The position numbers and the translations under genes were made by a program. Positions 34,236 to 47,080 of a stretch of DNA of 64,000 nucleotides are shown here, piece by piece. Positions within the stretch are counted from its first letter, which is position 1. Each line of letters begins with the position of its first letter. This stretch comes from Dastarcus helophoroides (Eukaryota; Arthropoda; Insecta; Coleoptera; Bothrideridae). The notes under the pieces are model-generated. The model ran no database searches, was not told the origin of the DNA, and worked only from the letters and a program-made list of their open reading frames with translations. Location of the stretch: positions 15,167,948-15,231,947 of the forward strand of contig CM053329.1 in assembly GCA_028583605.1 (NCBI GenBank), given 5' to 3'.

Positions 34236-34930
34236 CGAAAGAAAGTAAATAACTCGCCACAACCTTCTGAAAAATTTTACTTTTTTTTAGAAATTTTAAA
34301 GTTTTCAGCAACATTTTCAGAAAAAAAATTGAATATTTGGGTTTAAGTTCAATATTTCTAAATTAAGGAATGAATTGTAAAAATTCTCCTTTTTGAAATA
34401 CAAAACTTTTCCCCTGTATTTCAATTTTTGGAGATAATCAAGGACCAGTTCGATCCATGTTCTTTGGAAATTTCAAGTTTAATTGAATTTCTACTTTTTT
34501 TCTCGAAAATACCACTTTTTCTCGAAATTTCGCCTTTAATCTCAAAATTGCGATTTTTTTCCTAAAAATTCCGAGATTATTTATTTTTTACACCAAATTC
34601 TTGTAGTAAACTTAAAATCTACGTTTTTTGAAACGAAAGCTTAACGTTTTCAAAAAAAGTAGACATTTTGAGATTACAGCCTTACATTTAAAAGTTAAAG
34701 TTTTTTTTTGATAATTTTGAATTTTAAATTTCGTATTTTTCAAATTTTGGTTTATTTTTTTAAATTTTAATTCGTCCAAAATTTTAACTTATCAAAATTT
34801 TGAGCATTTTTAAAAACTTTCAAATTTTCTTATAATTTTGGTTTTTCTTCAATATTTATTCTTTTAAAAAATTCAAATTTTTAAAAATTTGAAAATTTCA
34901 AGTTTTTTATTGAGATTTTATTTGAAAGCT
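34236..34930. other. AT-rich filler with direct similarity to 57050-57760
   Basis: Contains AAAAAAAGTAGACATTTTGAGATTACA, which recurs in the same orientation near 57680-57720. It also holds MITE copy 7. No gene. Confidence 0.5.
34408..34459. repeat. Foldback MITE-like element, copy 7 (end fragment)
   Basis: TTCCCCTGTATTTCAATTTTTGGAGATAATCAAGGACCAGTTCGATCCATG, the outer 50 bases of the family. Confidence 0.7.
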
Positions 34931-37900
34931 GAAAATCGGTGTGTTTGTTAAAGTAACTCTTACTCAAGTGTATAAGTGTAGAGAACGAATTTGGGAATCT
35001 TTTAATCAACAGACTGGAAGAAGAATCTGAGAATTTTCCAATCAATAGATTGAAATATTGGAAGATTCCCAGATGGAAACACTACTGAAGCAAGCACTCT
35101 AAAGAACGTCTATTGTTTGTTGAAGCATCTTGAACTCAGATGTACGAATCTGCGTATTTAAGGAATCCTCCAATTTGTTGGTTTGTGCATTGGACTTCTT
35201 TTAACGACAAGGAGAAGAAATTAGTTCGTCTGTCAAATTAGTTTCTACTCAAGTGTAGAAGTGTAGACTAAGAAACTGAGAATCTTTCAATCAACAGATT
35301 AAAATATTGGAAGAAAAAGCTGAAAATCTTCCAATCAAGAGATTGAAATATTGGAAGATTAACAAATGGAAACACTACTACTGAAGCAAGTAAAGGACTA
35401 TAAAGCACTGTAAAGGACGAGTTTGTCTGTTGAAGCATCTTGAACTTAGATATACGAACCTGTGTATTTAAGGAATTTGTTGGTTTGTGCATTGGACTCC
35501 TCTTAATGACAGTCGATGAAAAGAAATCAGTGTGTCTGTCAAAGGAACTCCTTCTTAAGTGTAGAAGAGTAGAGTAGGAATTCGGGAATCTTTCAATCAA
35601 CAGAGTGGAATATTAGAAGAAGCATCTGATAATCTTCCAATAAATAGATTGAAATGTTGGAGGATTCTCAGATGGAAACACTACTGAAGCAAGCACTGTA
35701 ATGGATGAGTTTGTCTGTTGAAGCATTTCGAACTCAGATGTGATGTACAGATTTGAGGAATCCTCCAATTTGTTGGTTTGTGCTTTGGACTGTTTTTAAT
35801 GACAATCGATAAGAAAAAAATAGTATGTGTGTCAAAGTATCTTCTACCCACGTGCAGAAGTGTGGAGTAGGAATCTGAGATTCTTTCAATCAACAGATCG
35901 AAATATTGAAAGAATTTTCTAAGAATCTTCTAATCAAGAGATTGAAATATTGAAGGATTTTCAGAAGAAAATACTACTGAAGCAAACATTGTAAAAGAAG
36001 AGTTTGTTGAAGAATGTCAAACTAAGATGTGGGTACATATTTGAGGAATCCTTCAGTTTGTTGGTTTGTACATTGGACTCGTTTTAACGACGATGAGAAG
36101 AAAGCAGTGCGTCTGTCTGTCAAAATATTTTCTACTCAACTGTAGAAGTGTAGATTAAGAATCTGAGAATTTTTCAATCAACAGATTAAAACATTGGAAG
36201 AAGAAGATGAGAATCTTCCAATCAAGAGATTGAAATATTGGAAGATTACTAGATGGAAACACTACTACTGAAGCAAGTAAAGGACTGTAAAGAACGAGTT
36301 TGTCTGTTGAATTATCTTGAACTCAGATGTGGTGTACGCATTTGAGGAATCCTCCAATTTGTTGGTTTGTGCATTGGACTGCTTTTGATGAAAATCAATG
36401 AGAACAAATCAGTGTGTCTGTCAAAGTAACTTCTATTTAAGTAGAAGTGTAGAGTAAGAATTTAAGAATTTTTCAATCAACAAATTGAAATATTGGAAGA
36501 AGATTCTAAGAATCGTCCAATCAATAGATTGAAATATTGGAAGATTCTCACATTCTCAGATAGAAAACCTGCCGAAAGAAGCTCTGTAAAGAAAGAGTTT
36601 GTCTTTTGAAGCATCTTGAACTGACGTAAGTATCTGAGAAATCGTCCAATTTGGTTGCTTGTGCTTTGCTTTAGTACCAATCGATGATGGAAAATCCAGT
36701 GAAAGAAGAAATGAGAAAAAACCAATTTGTCAAAGTATCTTGAACTAGAGTAGATGTAGTGTAAAGTAGAGTAAAGTATAAAATTAACAATCTTCTCATC
36801 TGTCAACTTAATAGTTGATGATGAGAAAAGAAGACTGAAAACTTGGTTTTCAGTTTTTGAAGCAGGAAAATATTACCAATGAACTTTAGCCAAAGTATCA
36901 AAATTTTGAGCACCTCTGCAACTGATTTTTAACGGAATACACAAAATATGAAAACGTTTCACTTCAAGCTAAGATTCCGTTCAACTTTTTGGTTCTCTGG
37001 TGTACCCGAGCGATGATGTAGAACAGTGTGTATAATATGAAGATAGAATTATAGTGGAAAAAAAAAGATATCTCATGATCTTTCGTTTTTTATTGAAATT
37101 TTGACCACCAAATGATTATTAGGACGGATTATTGTGTCCAAAGACGTAAGATTGTGATAGCGACATGCTATTCAGTTTCAAATGAAACTTCTGGTTAGTT
37201 TTAAGGGTTTCTGGATTAAAAATTCGATAACATACATTTAGAAAAGTGTACCACATGAAGGCAAAATTATTGTGGAAAAAGAAACTTCTTCTGATGAACT
37301 TTCGTTTTTCAGTGAAACTGAGAATCTTCCAATCAAGAGATTGAAATATTGGAAGATTAGCAGATGGAAACACTACTACTGAAGCAAGTAAAGAACTGAA
37401 GCACTGTAAAAGACGAATTTGTCTCTTGAAATATCTTGAACTCAAATGTACGAATCTGCGTATTTGAGGAATCCTTCAATTTGTTGTTTTGTGCATTGGA
37501 CTGCTTTTAATAACAATTGATGAGAAAAAAATCAGTGTGTCTGTGAAAGTAACTTCTATTCACGTGTAGAAGTGCAGAGTAAGAATTTGACAATTTTTCA
37601 ATCAACAGATTGAAATATTGGAAGAGGAATCTGAGATTCTTCAAATCAATAGATTGATATATTGGAACATTATTAGATTCTCAGATGGAAACACTACTGA
37701 AGCAAGCACTATAAAGGATGAGTTTGTCTGTTAAAGCATTTCGAACTCAGATGTACGAAAGATGGAGGATTCTTAGATGGAAACACTATTGAAGTAAGCA
37801 ATGTAAAGGACGAGTTTGTTGAAGCATTTCGAACTCAGATGTGATGTACGTATTTGAGGAATCCTTCAATTTGTTGGTTTGTGCTTTGAACTGTTTTTAA

Positions 37901-38700
37901 TGACAATCGATGAGAAAAAATCAGTATGTTTGTCAAAGTAACTTCTACCCACGTGCAGACGTGTGGAGTAGGAATCTGAGATTCTCTCAATCAACAGATC
38001 GAAATATTGGAAGAATTTTCTGAGAATCTTTTAATCAAGAGATTAAAATATTGGAGGATTTTCAGATGAAAATACTACTGAAGCAAGCATTGTGAAGAAA
38101 GAATTTGTTGAATAATGTCGAACTAAGATGTGGGTACGTATTTGAGGAATCGTCCAGTTTGTTAGTTTGTACATTGGATTCGTTTTAACGACGATGGGAA
38201 GAAAGCAGTGTGTCTGTCAAAGTATTTTTTACTCAAGTGTAGAAGTGTAGATTAAGAATCTGAGAATCTTTCAATCAACAGATTGTAACATTGGAAGAAG
38301 AAGCTGAGAATCTTCCAATCAAGAGATTGAAATATTGGAAGATAGCAGATGATAACACTACTTCTGAAGCAAGTAAAGGACTGTAAAGCAGTGTAAAGGA
38401 CGAGTTTGTCTGTTGAAGCATCTTGAACTCAGATGTGGTGTACGTATTTGAGGAATCCTCCAATTTGTTGGTTTGTGCATTGGACTGCCTTTAATGACAA
38501 TCGATGAGAAGAAATCACTGTGTCTGTTAAAGTAACTTCTACTCAAATGTACAAGTGTAGAGTAAAAATCTGAGACGTTTTCAATCAACAGATTGAAATA
38601 TTGAAAGAACAATCTGAGAATCTTCCAATCAATAGATTGATATATTGGAACATTATTAGATTCTCAGATGGAAACACTACTGAAGCAAGCACTGTAAAGC
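34931..38700. repeat. About 300-bp satellite, left arm (about ten units)
   Basis: The conserved core CCAATTTGTTGGTTTGTGCA (and variants) recurs near 35172, 35473, 35764, 36055, 36355, 36645, 37478, 37868, 38150 and 38461. Each unit also has AATCAACAGATTGAAATATTGGAAGA and AAACACTACTGAAGCAAGCACTGTAAA. Minus-strand open frames of 60-110 codons repeat the unit and are not genes. Confidence 0.85.
37080..37310. repeat. Inverted unit of the 230-bp satellite inside the left arm
   Basis: CTTTCGTTTTTTATTGAAATTTTGACCACC through TGCTATTCAGTTTCAAATGA and AAATTATTGTGGAAAAAGAA is one unit of the 39810-42420 satellite in reverse complement. Confidence 0.8.
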
Positions 38701-39809
38701 TCAAATTTGAGCTTAGAAATTAGTTTAGGTTCGTTATTCGTTTTATATTTTCGTAATTTTCATTGATGCAGCTAAGGGGGTAAGGGTGGTCAATGCCCAT
38801 CCCAGAAATATCTATGCTCATCCTACGGAGCTCATTGCCCACCCTAACACCACATAATCTGAATTACAAACAATTACTAAACTTTTTCCTGTAACAAATT
38901 CCAACCCTGACAAAGGTTTACAATACAGACATAGGAACAAATCTGTACAAAATCTTTCTTGTTCTCTTCATCTAAAAAATAAACTTTTGCAATGACATCT
39001 CATCAAATTGGTGGTGGGTGTGCTGCCTAAATTCTTCGGATGCAAAGACGTAAGATGTCACAGAGCATCCATAAACGGTACATCGGGTTGATTGATTTGT
39101 TTTTCTTATCACACCGAAAATTCGTTACTTCCCTATTTAAAATGCAACGTCAATCAATCATTTCGAAGACGAAACGTTTAGATAATCAATTTCGACATCA
39201 ACACAACAGAAAATTACCAGTTTGCACTCAAGAATGCGAAGCTATTTGGCAAACGCGAATACATTTATTTGCATTTTAATTTAGACGCTTGGCTTTAATT
39301 TCCAATTTATATAAAGACTGCATAATGGATTACTCGAGCCGAGAATAGACCGATTAATGTGGAAGGATTTGGAACGGGAGTCAAATTTTTTTACAAACTA
39401 AAGATAAATATGACGCTGCTAGTAGATGAATTTAATGCTCTCTTGGTGTCCTGAGATGCCCTCTAATGAGAGAAGCTGTTATTAGTTCCTTCCATTTGGT
39501 AAAGTTTGGTTTTTTCTTGAAGAGAACAAACGCAGAAGCATTGATTTAATCTGATTACTTTCGTTTTTGTAATGTATGATTAAGTACAAGATACTTCAAC
39601 GGGAGCACTCATTTCTTTCTTCATCTCTTTAATCTCGTCATCATCAGTTATCAGGAAGGCACGCTAGTCCATAAACAAACAAATTGGGGGATTTCTCAGA
39701 TTCGTTTACTAGAGCTGAGTTCAGGATACGTCAATAAATAAACTCGTTTCTTCTCTCTTGTTTCTTCGATGGCGTTTCCATCTAAGAATCTACTTAATAG
39801 TTATTTAAT
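38701..39809. other. Unique centre of the foldback region
   Basis: Single-copy sequence of mixed composition. The open frame at 39040-39279 (79 codons, Lys/Arg/His-rich) matches nothing known. No transposase is seen. Confidence 0.5.
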
Positions 39810-42420
39810 GGTCAAAATTTCAATGAAAAACAAAAGTTCATCAGTAACAGGTTCCTTTTCCACAATAATTTTGTCTTCGTATGGTACATTTCAAGCTGTA
39901 TCTTAACGAATGGTTATGCTAGAAACCCACCAGAAGCTTCATACACAATAATACATCTTACTAATCAATTGGGAGTCAAAATTTCGATGAAAAACGAAAG
40001 TTCATCAGTAATATTTTCTTTTTCCACGATAACATTGTCTTCATGTAGTGTATTTTCCAAGCTGTATCTTATCGTATGCTTGTGCTAGAAATCCTTAAAA
40101 TCAATCAAAATCTTCATTTAACACCGAATAGCATGTCGCCATCATAACCTTACATGTTTGGGCACAATAATCCATCTTAATGATCATTTGGTAGTCAAAA
40201 TGTTAATGAAAAACGAAAGTTTATCAGTAGTAGGGTCTTTTTCCACTATAACTTTGTCTTCATGTGGTACATTATTCTCAGCTGTCCATATCAAATTGTA
40301 TCGGTAGAAACTCTCGAAATTAACCAGAAGCTTCATTTGATACTAAATAGCATGCCGCCATCATAATCTTACGTATTTGGGCACATAAACTTACGTATTT
40401 GAATAAAATAGTCCATCTTAAAAACCATTTGCTGGTCAAAATTTCAATAAATAACGAAAGTTCATCACTAATAGGTTATTTTTCCACAATAATTTTGCCT
40501 TCATGTGATTCACTTGTCTAGATGTATGTTATCGACTGGTTAGTCGAGAAACCCTTGAAACTAATCATAAGCTTCATTTGAAACTGAATAGCATGTTGCC
40601 ATCATAATCTTACGTATTTGGACTCATAAATTTACGTATTTGGACACAATAGTCCATCTTAAAAACCATTTGGTTGTCAAAATTGTAATAAAAAATGAAA
40701 ATTCATCAGTAATAGGTTCTTTTTCCACTATAATTTTGTCTTCACGTGGTACACTTTTCTAGATGTATGTTATCAAATGGATAGTCCAGGAACCCTTGAA
40801 GCTAACCAACAGTTTCATTTGAACCTAAATAGCATGTCGCCATCATAATCTTCCGCTTTCGGACACAATAATCCATCTTAATACTCATTTGGTGGTCAAA
40901 ATTTCACTGAAAAACGAAAGTTCATCAGAGGTAGGTTCTTTTTCCGCAATAATTTTGCCTTCATGTAGTACACACTTCTAGATGTATATTATCGTATGGT
41001 TAATCCAGAAACCCTTGAAACTAACCAGAAGTTGCATTTGAAACTGAATAACATCATAATCTTAAGTATTTAGACATGATAATCCATTTCTTTGTATGCA
41101 GTTTTATTGGCTTTTTCTTCGCCGGTCACTCCTTTCACAATCCTAAATTTCAGTACCTTCTATTAAGGAACGGCAATCTGTTATAGAAGAAAAAGCCAAT
41201 AAAACTGCATACAAATATGAATACTTCGCAAATAAATTACAGAAAATATGATAATCCATCTTAATGACCATTTGGTCGTCAAAATTTTAAATGAAGTTTA
41301 TGAACAACAGGTTCTTTTCCACAATAATTTTGTCTTCGTATGGTACACTTTTCTAAGCTGTACCTTATCGAATAGTTGTGCTAAAAACCCTTAAAACTAA
41401 CCAGAAGTTTCATTTGAACCTGAATAGCATGTCGCCATCATAATCTTTCGCTTTCGGACACAATAATCCATCTTAATAATCATTTAGTGGTCAAAATTTC
41501 AATGAAAAACGAAAGTTTATTAGAGGTAGGTTCTTTTTCTACAATAATTTTGCCTTCATGTAGTACACACTTCTAGATGTATGTTATCGAATGGTTAATC
41601 CAGAAACCCTTTAAACTAACCAGAAGTTGCATTTGAAACTGAATAGCATCATAATCTTACGTATTTAAACATGATAATCCATCCTAATAGCCATTTGGTG
41701 GTCAAAATTTCAATGAAAAACGAAAGTTCATCAGTAACAGGTTCTTTGTCATAATAATTTTGTCTTCATATGGTACATTTTTCTAAGCTGTACCTTATCG
41801 AATGGTTGTGCTAAAAACCCTTAAAGCTAACCAGAAGTTTCATTTGAACCTAAATAGCATGTCGTCATCATAATCTTCCGCTTTCGGACACAATAATCCA
41901 TCTTAATAATCATTTGGTGGTCAAAATTTCACTGAAAAACGAAAGTTCATCAGAGGTAGGTTCTTTTTCCACAATAATTTTGCCTTCATGTATCACACAC
42001 TTCTGGATGTATGTTATCGAATGGTTAATCCAAAAACCCTTGAAACTAACCAGAAGTTGCATTTGAAACTTAATAGCATCATAATCCTACGTATTTAGAC
42101 ATAATAATCCATCTTAATGACCATTTTGTCAATATTGCAATGAAAAACGAAAGTTGATCAGTAACAGGTCCTTTTCCACAGTAATTCTGTCTTCGTATGG
42201 TACATTTTTCTAAGCTGTACCTTATCAAATGGTTGCGCTAAAAACCTTTAAAACTAACCAGAAGCTTCATTTGAACCTGAATAGCATGTCGCCATCATAA
42301 TCTTCCGTATTCGGACACAATAATCCATCTTAATAATCATTTGGTGGTTAAAATTTCAATGAAAAACGAAAGTTCATCAGTAATCTTTTCTTTTTCCACT
42401 ATAATTCTATCTTCATATTA
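39810..42420. repeat. About 230-bp satellite, about eleven units
   Basis: GGTCAAAATTTCAATGAAAA with CGAAAGTTCATCAGTAA recurs near 39810, 39973, 40194, 40434, 40674, 40898, 41279, 41700, 41920, 42130 and 42346. Each unit continues with CCACAATAATTTTGTCTTCA, GATGTATGTTATCGAATGGT, ACTAACCAGAAG and GCATGTCGCCATCATAATCT. Confidence 0.85.
41076..41259. mobile_element. 160-bp hairpin insertion with 12-bp duplication in the satellite
   Basis: The insertion is 41088-41247. It contains a perfect 30-bp inverted repeat: 41091-41120 (TTTGTATGCAGTTTTATTGG plus 10 more bases) and 41186-41215. The inverted repeats are separated by 65 bases. ATGATAATCCAT flanks it on both sides (41076-41087 and 41248-41259), and other satellite units have that sequence only once. 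Confidence 0.75.
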
Positions 42421-45400
42421 TACACACTGCTCTACATCATCGCTTGGGTACACCAGAGAACCAAAAAGTTGAACGGAATCTTAGTTTGAAGCAAAACGTT
42501 TCCATATTTTGTGTATTCAGTTACAAATCAGTTGCAGAGGTGCTCAAAATTTTGATACTACGGCTAAAGTTCATCGTAATATGTTTCTGTTCCAAAAACT
42601 GAAAACCAGGTTTTCAGTCTTCTTTTCTCATCATCAACTACTAAGTCGACAGATGAGAAGATTCTTAATTTTATAGTCTACTCTACTATACACTACTTCT
42701 ACTCTAGTTCAAGATACTTTGACAAATTGGTTTTTTCTCATTTCTTCTTTCACTGGATTTTCCATCATCGATTGGTACTAAAGCAGAGCACAAGCAACCA
42801 AATTGGACAATTTCTCAGATTCGTACGTCAGTTTGAGATATTTCAAAAGACTCGTCCTTTAAAGAGCTTTCTTCGGCAGTATTTCTATCTGAGAATGTGA
42901 GAATCTTTCAATATTTCAATCTATTGATTGGAAGATTCTCAGAATCTTCTTCCAATATTTCAATCTGTTAATTGAAAGATTTTTAAATTCTTACTCCACA
43001 CTTCTACAATTGAATAGAACTTGCTTTGACAGACACACTGATTTGTTTTCATTGATTGTCATTAAACGCAGTCCAATGCACAAAACAACAAATTGAAGGA
43101 TTCCTCAAAAACCCAGATTCGTACATCTAAGTTCAAGATGCTTCAACAGACAAACTCGCCCTTTACAGTGCTTTATAGTCCTTTACTCGCGTCAGTAGTA
43201 GTGTTTCCATCTGTTAATCTTCCAATATTTCAATCTTTTGATTGGAACATTCTCAGCTTCTTCATCCAATATTTCAATCTCTTGATTGCAAGATGCTCAG
43301 CTTCTTCTTCCAATATTTTAATCTGTTGATTGAAAAATTCTCATATTCTTACTCTAAACTTCTACACTTTAGTAGAAAACACTTTGACAGACTGCTTTTT
43401 CTCATCGTTGTTAAAACGAGTCCAATGTACAAATCAACAAATTGGAGGATTCCTCAAATACGTACCCACATCTTAGTTTGACATTCTTCAACAAACTCTT
43501 TCTTTACAATGCTTGCTTCAGTAGTATTTTCATCTGAAAATCCTCCAATATTTCAATCTCTTGATTAGAAGATTCTCAGAACATTCCTCCAATATTTCGA
43601 TCTGTTGATTGAAAGAATCTCAGATTCCTACTCCACACTTCTGCACGTGGGTGGAAGTTACTTTGACAGACATACTGATTTTTTCTCATCAATTGTCATT
43701 AAAAACAGTCCAAAGCACAAACCAACAAATTGGAGGATTCCTCAAATACGTACATCACATCTGAATTCGAAATGCTTCAACGGACAAACTCATCCATTAC
43801 AGTGATTGCTTCAGTAGTGTTTCCATCTGAGAATCCTTCAACATTTCAATCTATTGATTGAAAGATTATCAGATGTTTCTTTCCAGTCTATTGATTGAAA
43901 GATTCTTAAATTCTTACTTTACTCCTCTACACTTGACGAGGAGTTACTTTGACAGACACACTGATTTTTTTTCATCGACTGTCATTAAAAGCAGTCCAAT
44001 GCACAAACCAACAAATTCCTCAAATACGCAGATTCGTACATCTAAGTTCGAGATGCTTCAACACACAAACTCGTCCTTTACAGTGCTTTATACTCCTTTA
44101 CTTGCTTCAGTAGTAGTGTTTTATCTGTTAATCTTTCAATATTTCAACCTCTTGATTGGAAGATTCTCAGCTTCTTCTTCCAATATTTCAAACTCTTGAT
44201 TGTAAGATTATCAGCTTCTTCTTCCAATATTTCAATCTATTGGTTGAAAGATTCTCAGATTCTTTTTCCAGTATTCCAATATGTTAATCGAAAGATTCCT
44301 CAATTCTTACTCTACTCTTCTACATTTGAGTAGGAGTTACTTTCCCTAACACACTATTTTTTTCTCCTCGTCGTTAAAAGGAGTCCAATGCACAAACCAA
44401 CAAATTGGAGGATTTCCCAAATACGCAGATTCGCACATCTGAGTTCAAGATGCCTCAACAGACAAGCTCGTTCTTTACAGTGCTTGCTTCAGTAGTATTT
44501 CCATCTGAATGAAAATATTCCAATATTTCAATCTATTGATTGAAAGATTCTTAGATTCTTCTTTCAGTATTTCAATCTGTTAATTGAAAGATTACTAAAG
44601 TCTTACTCTACTCTTATACATTTAAGTAAAAGTTACTTGGACAGACACACTGATTTCTTCTCATAGTCTATAAAAGGAGTCCAATGCACAAACCAACAAA
44701 TTGGAGGATTACTCAACTACGCAGATTCATACATCTGAGTTCAAGATGTTTCAGCAGACAAACTCGTTCTTTAAAGTGCTCTACTTCAGTAGTGTTTTCA
44801 TCCGAGAATCTTCCAATATTTCAATCCATTGATTGGAAGATTCTCAGACTCTTCTTCCAATACTCCAGTCTGTTGATTGAAAGATTCTCAAATTCTTACT
44901 CTACTCTTCTACACTTGAGGAGGAGTTACTTTGACAGACACACTGATTTCTTCTCATCGTCGTTAAAAGGAGTCCAATGCACAAACCAACAAATTGGAGG
45001 ATTCCTCAGATACGCAGATCCGTACATCTGAATTCAAGATACTCCAACAGACGAATCGTCCCTTACAGTGCTTGCTTCAGTAGTATTTTCATCTGAGAAT
45101 CTTCCAATATTTTATTCTATTGATTGGAAGATTCTCAGATTTTTCTTCCAATATTCCAATATGTTGACTGAAAGATTCCCAAATGCTTGTTCTACTCTTC
45201 TTCACTTGAGTAGGAGTTACTTCGACAGACACACTGATTTCTTCTTATCATCGTTAAATGGAGTCCAATACACAAATCAGCAAATTGGAGGATTTCTCAA
45301 ATACGCAGATTCGTACATTTGAGTTCAAGATGATTCAACAGAAAAAGTCGCCCTTTACAATGCTTGCTTCAGTAGTGTTTCCATCTGAAAATCCTCCATT

Positions 45401-45650
45401 GTTTCAATCTATTGATTGGAAGATTTTCGGATTCTTCTTCCAAAATTCCAGTCTGTTGATTGAAAGATTCCCAAATTCTTAGTCTATTTTTCTACTCTTG
45501 AGTAGGAGTTACTTTGTCAGATACACTGATTTCTTCTCATCGATGGTCATAAAAAGCAGTCCAATGCACAAACCAACCAATTGGAAGACTTCTCAAATAC
45601 GCTTACATCTGAATTCGAGATACTTTAACAAACAAACTCATTTTTTCTTG
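42421..45650. repeat. About 300-bp satellite, right arm (about nine units)
   Basis: GTCCAATGCACAAACCAACA followed by AATTGGAGGATTCCTCAAAT recurs near 43070, 43420, 43709, 43996, 44379, 44680, 44970, 45267 and 45557, in reverse orientation to the left arm. 42421-42800 is the junction that mirrors 36600-37080. Plus-strand open frames of up to 115 codons follow the unit and are not genes. Confidence 0.85.
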
Positions 45651-46019
45651 CTTCTTATTTCAACAGTATTTTTTATTCTTGGTTGTTATCAAAGACCCTT
45701 CAATGCACAAGCAAACAGAGATTTCTGTCATTTATGCAGCACAATTGAGTTTAAAATACTTCGACGAAACAACTCTGTTCGGGATCACTATCAGGTCTTG
45801 ATAGCTCCGATAAATGAAATGCGTTTTATGTAAACTTAACGACGTTTATTAAGTGAACTGACATCGCCGAGATCTGGGATGCAATTCTTTTGTACAAAAC
45901 CTACAGACTACTTCAAAACACCAAGTTTTACCCCACATGTGTTCTATTGTTCTAATAGGGTCGCTGGTCAGTCCACATGCTTCCGGTGGTCAAGTGGCGA
46001 TCTGACTATTTCTTACACT

Positions 46020-46500
46020 AAATATCTTTGATAGCTAACAAACTCGTTTCTTCTTTTTTCCTTCAAGAGTATTTCTCATCATCGGGTATCATTTAGGCAC
46101 TCCATGGGCATACCTCACAGTATTTGTCATCCTTGGTTGGCATTAAAAACACTTCAATGCACAAGCAAACATAGATTTGTGTCATTCATGCAGCACACTT
46201 GAGTTTAAAATACTTCGACGAAAGGACTCGTTTCTTCTTTCTTCCTTCAAGAGTATTTCTAATCATCGGGTATCATTTAGCCACTCCATGGGCATACTTC
46301 AACAGCATCTTTCATCTTTGGTTGTCATTAAAGACACTTCAATGCACAAGCAAAAAAATTTGGAGATTTCTGACATTTATGCAGCACAATTGAGCTTAAA
46401 ATACTTCGGCGAATGAACTCGTTTCTTCTTTTTTCCTTCAAAAAGTATTTCTCATCAACGGGTATCATTTAGGCACTCCGTGGGCACTCCAGTACACAAA
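46020..46500. repeat. Short-period repeat with TTCAAGAGTATTTCTCATCATCGGGTATCATTTAG
   Basis: About three units of roughly 190 bp (markers near 46064, 46246 and 46437) including CCACTTCAATGCACAAGCAAA-like and TTTAAAATACTTCGACGAA segments. A related unit lies at 45660-45790. Confidence 0.75.
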
Positions 46501-46554
46501 CGAATTGTCGAGTACCATTTGAGAACTCCAATGTACACAAAATGGGACGATTCC

Positions 46555-46845
46555 TCAAATTTAAACCTCAATCTGAATCTGAGAAATCCTCTAATTTGTC
46601 TATTTAAGCAACATAATAATTCTAAGACTAAGGATAGCATCTAAATACTACGTGGAAGAGGAAATCAATCTAAAGCTGAGAAATCCTCCAATTTGCTATT
46701 TGAGCAAGATAATATTTCTAAGTCTAAGGATAGCATCTACTACGTGGAAAAGGAGATTTGGTCTTCAATCTGAATCTGAGAAATCCTGTTTGAGCAACGT
46801 AATATTTCTAAGTCTAAGGATAGCATCTAGTACGTGAAATAGGGT
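46555..46845. repeat. About 95-bp repeat, three units
   Basis: CTAAGGATAGCATCTA followed by CTACGTGGAA recurs near 46628, 46726 and 46816, each preceded by CTGAGAAATCCT and AATATTTCTAAGT. Confidence 0.85.
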
Positions 46846-46850
46846 ATTAA

Positions 46851-47080
46851 TAATAGTAATAGCTTCTTCTCTAGAGCGCTGTGCAGTTTTTGCAGAGCTA
46901 TGGAAGGATAAACAGGTACAGGCTGTTACTACTAGGGCCGAACGGCATACGAAGAAGACGATGTGGCGCCAGCTCTATGCTTCAATCGTCAATTATATTT
47001 ATATAATGTTGACTAACACACGAACAAATTTATGAAAGCTGCAAAAGGTTTCGAATTTAAGTGATAGGGCCAATATTGAC
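46851..47080. other. Short unique segment, possible coding relic
   Basis: GC-richer than its surroundings. One plus-strand frame reads LERCAVFAELWKDKQVQAV and on to about 47030 without stop, with no recognisable domain or splice context. It may be a relic of a retroelement or a chance frame. Confidence 0.25.

Larger units (their letters stand above)
34931..46850. mobile_element. Large foldback region with arms made of tandem repeats
   Basis: About 34931-37310 is the inverted counterpart of about 42000-45650. Examples: CGAGCGATGATGTAGAACAG (37011) faces CTGCTCTACATCATCGCTTG (42428), and the 300-bp satellite on the left (GATTGAAATATTGGAAGA orientation) faces the same satellite reversed on the right (CTTCCAATATTTCAATC). 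Between the arms are further satellite units (37320-38700, 39810-42000) and a unique 1.1 kb segment. Arms built from short tandem repeats around a loop are typical of Foldback-type elements. I could not identify clean termini or a target duplication, so this is a structural call, not a family call. Confidence 0.6.

Noticed and set aside
34931..46850. CRISPR-like array or coding repeats
   Set aside because: Units are 230-300 bp head-to-tail satellites without spacers, in a eukaryotic intron. The open frames follow the unit.
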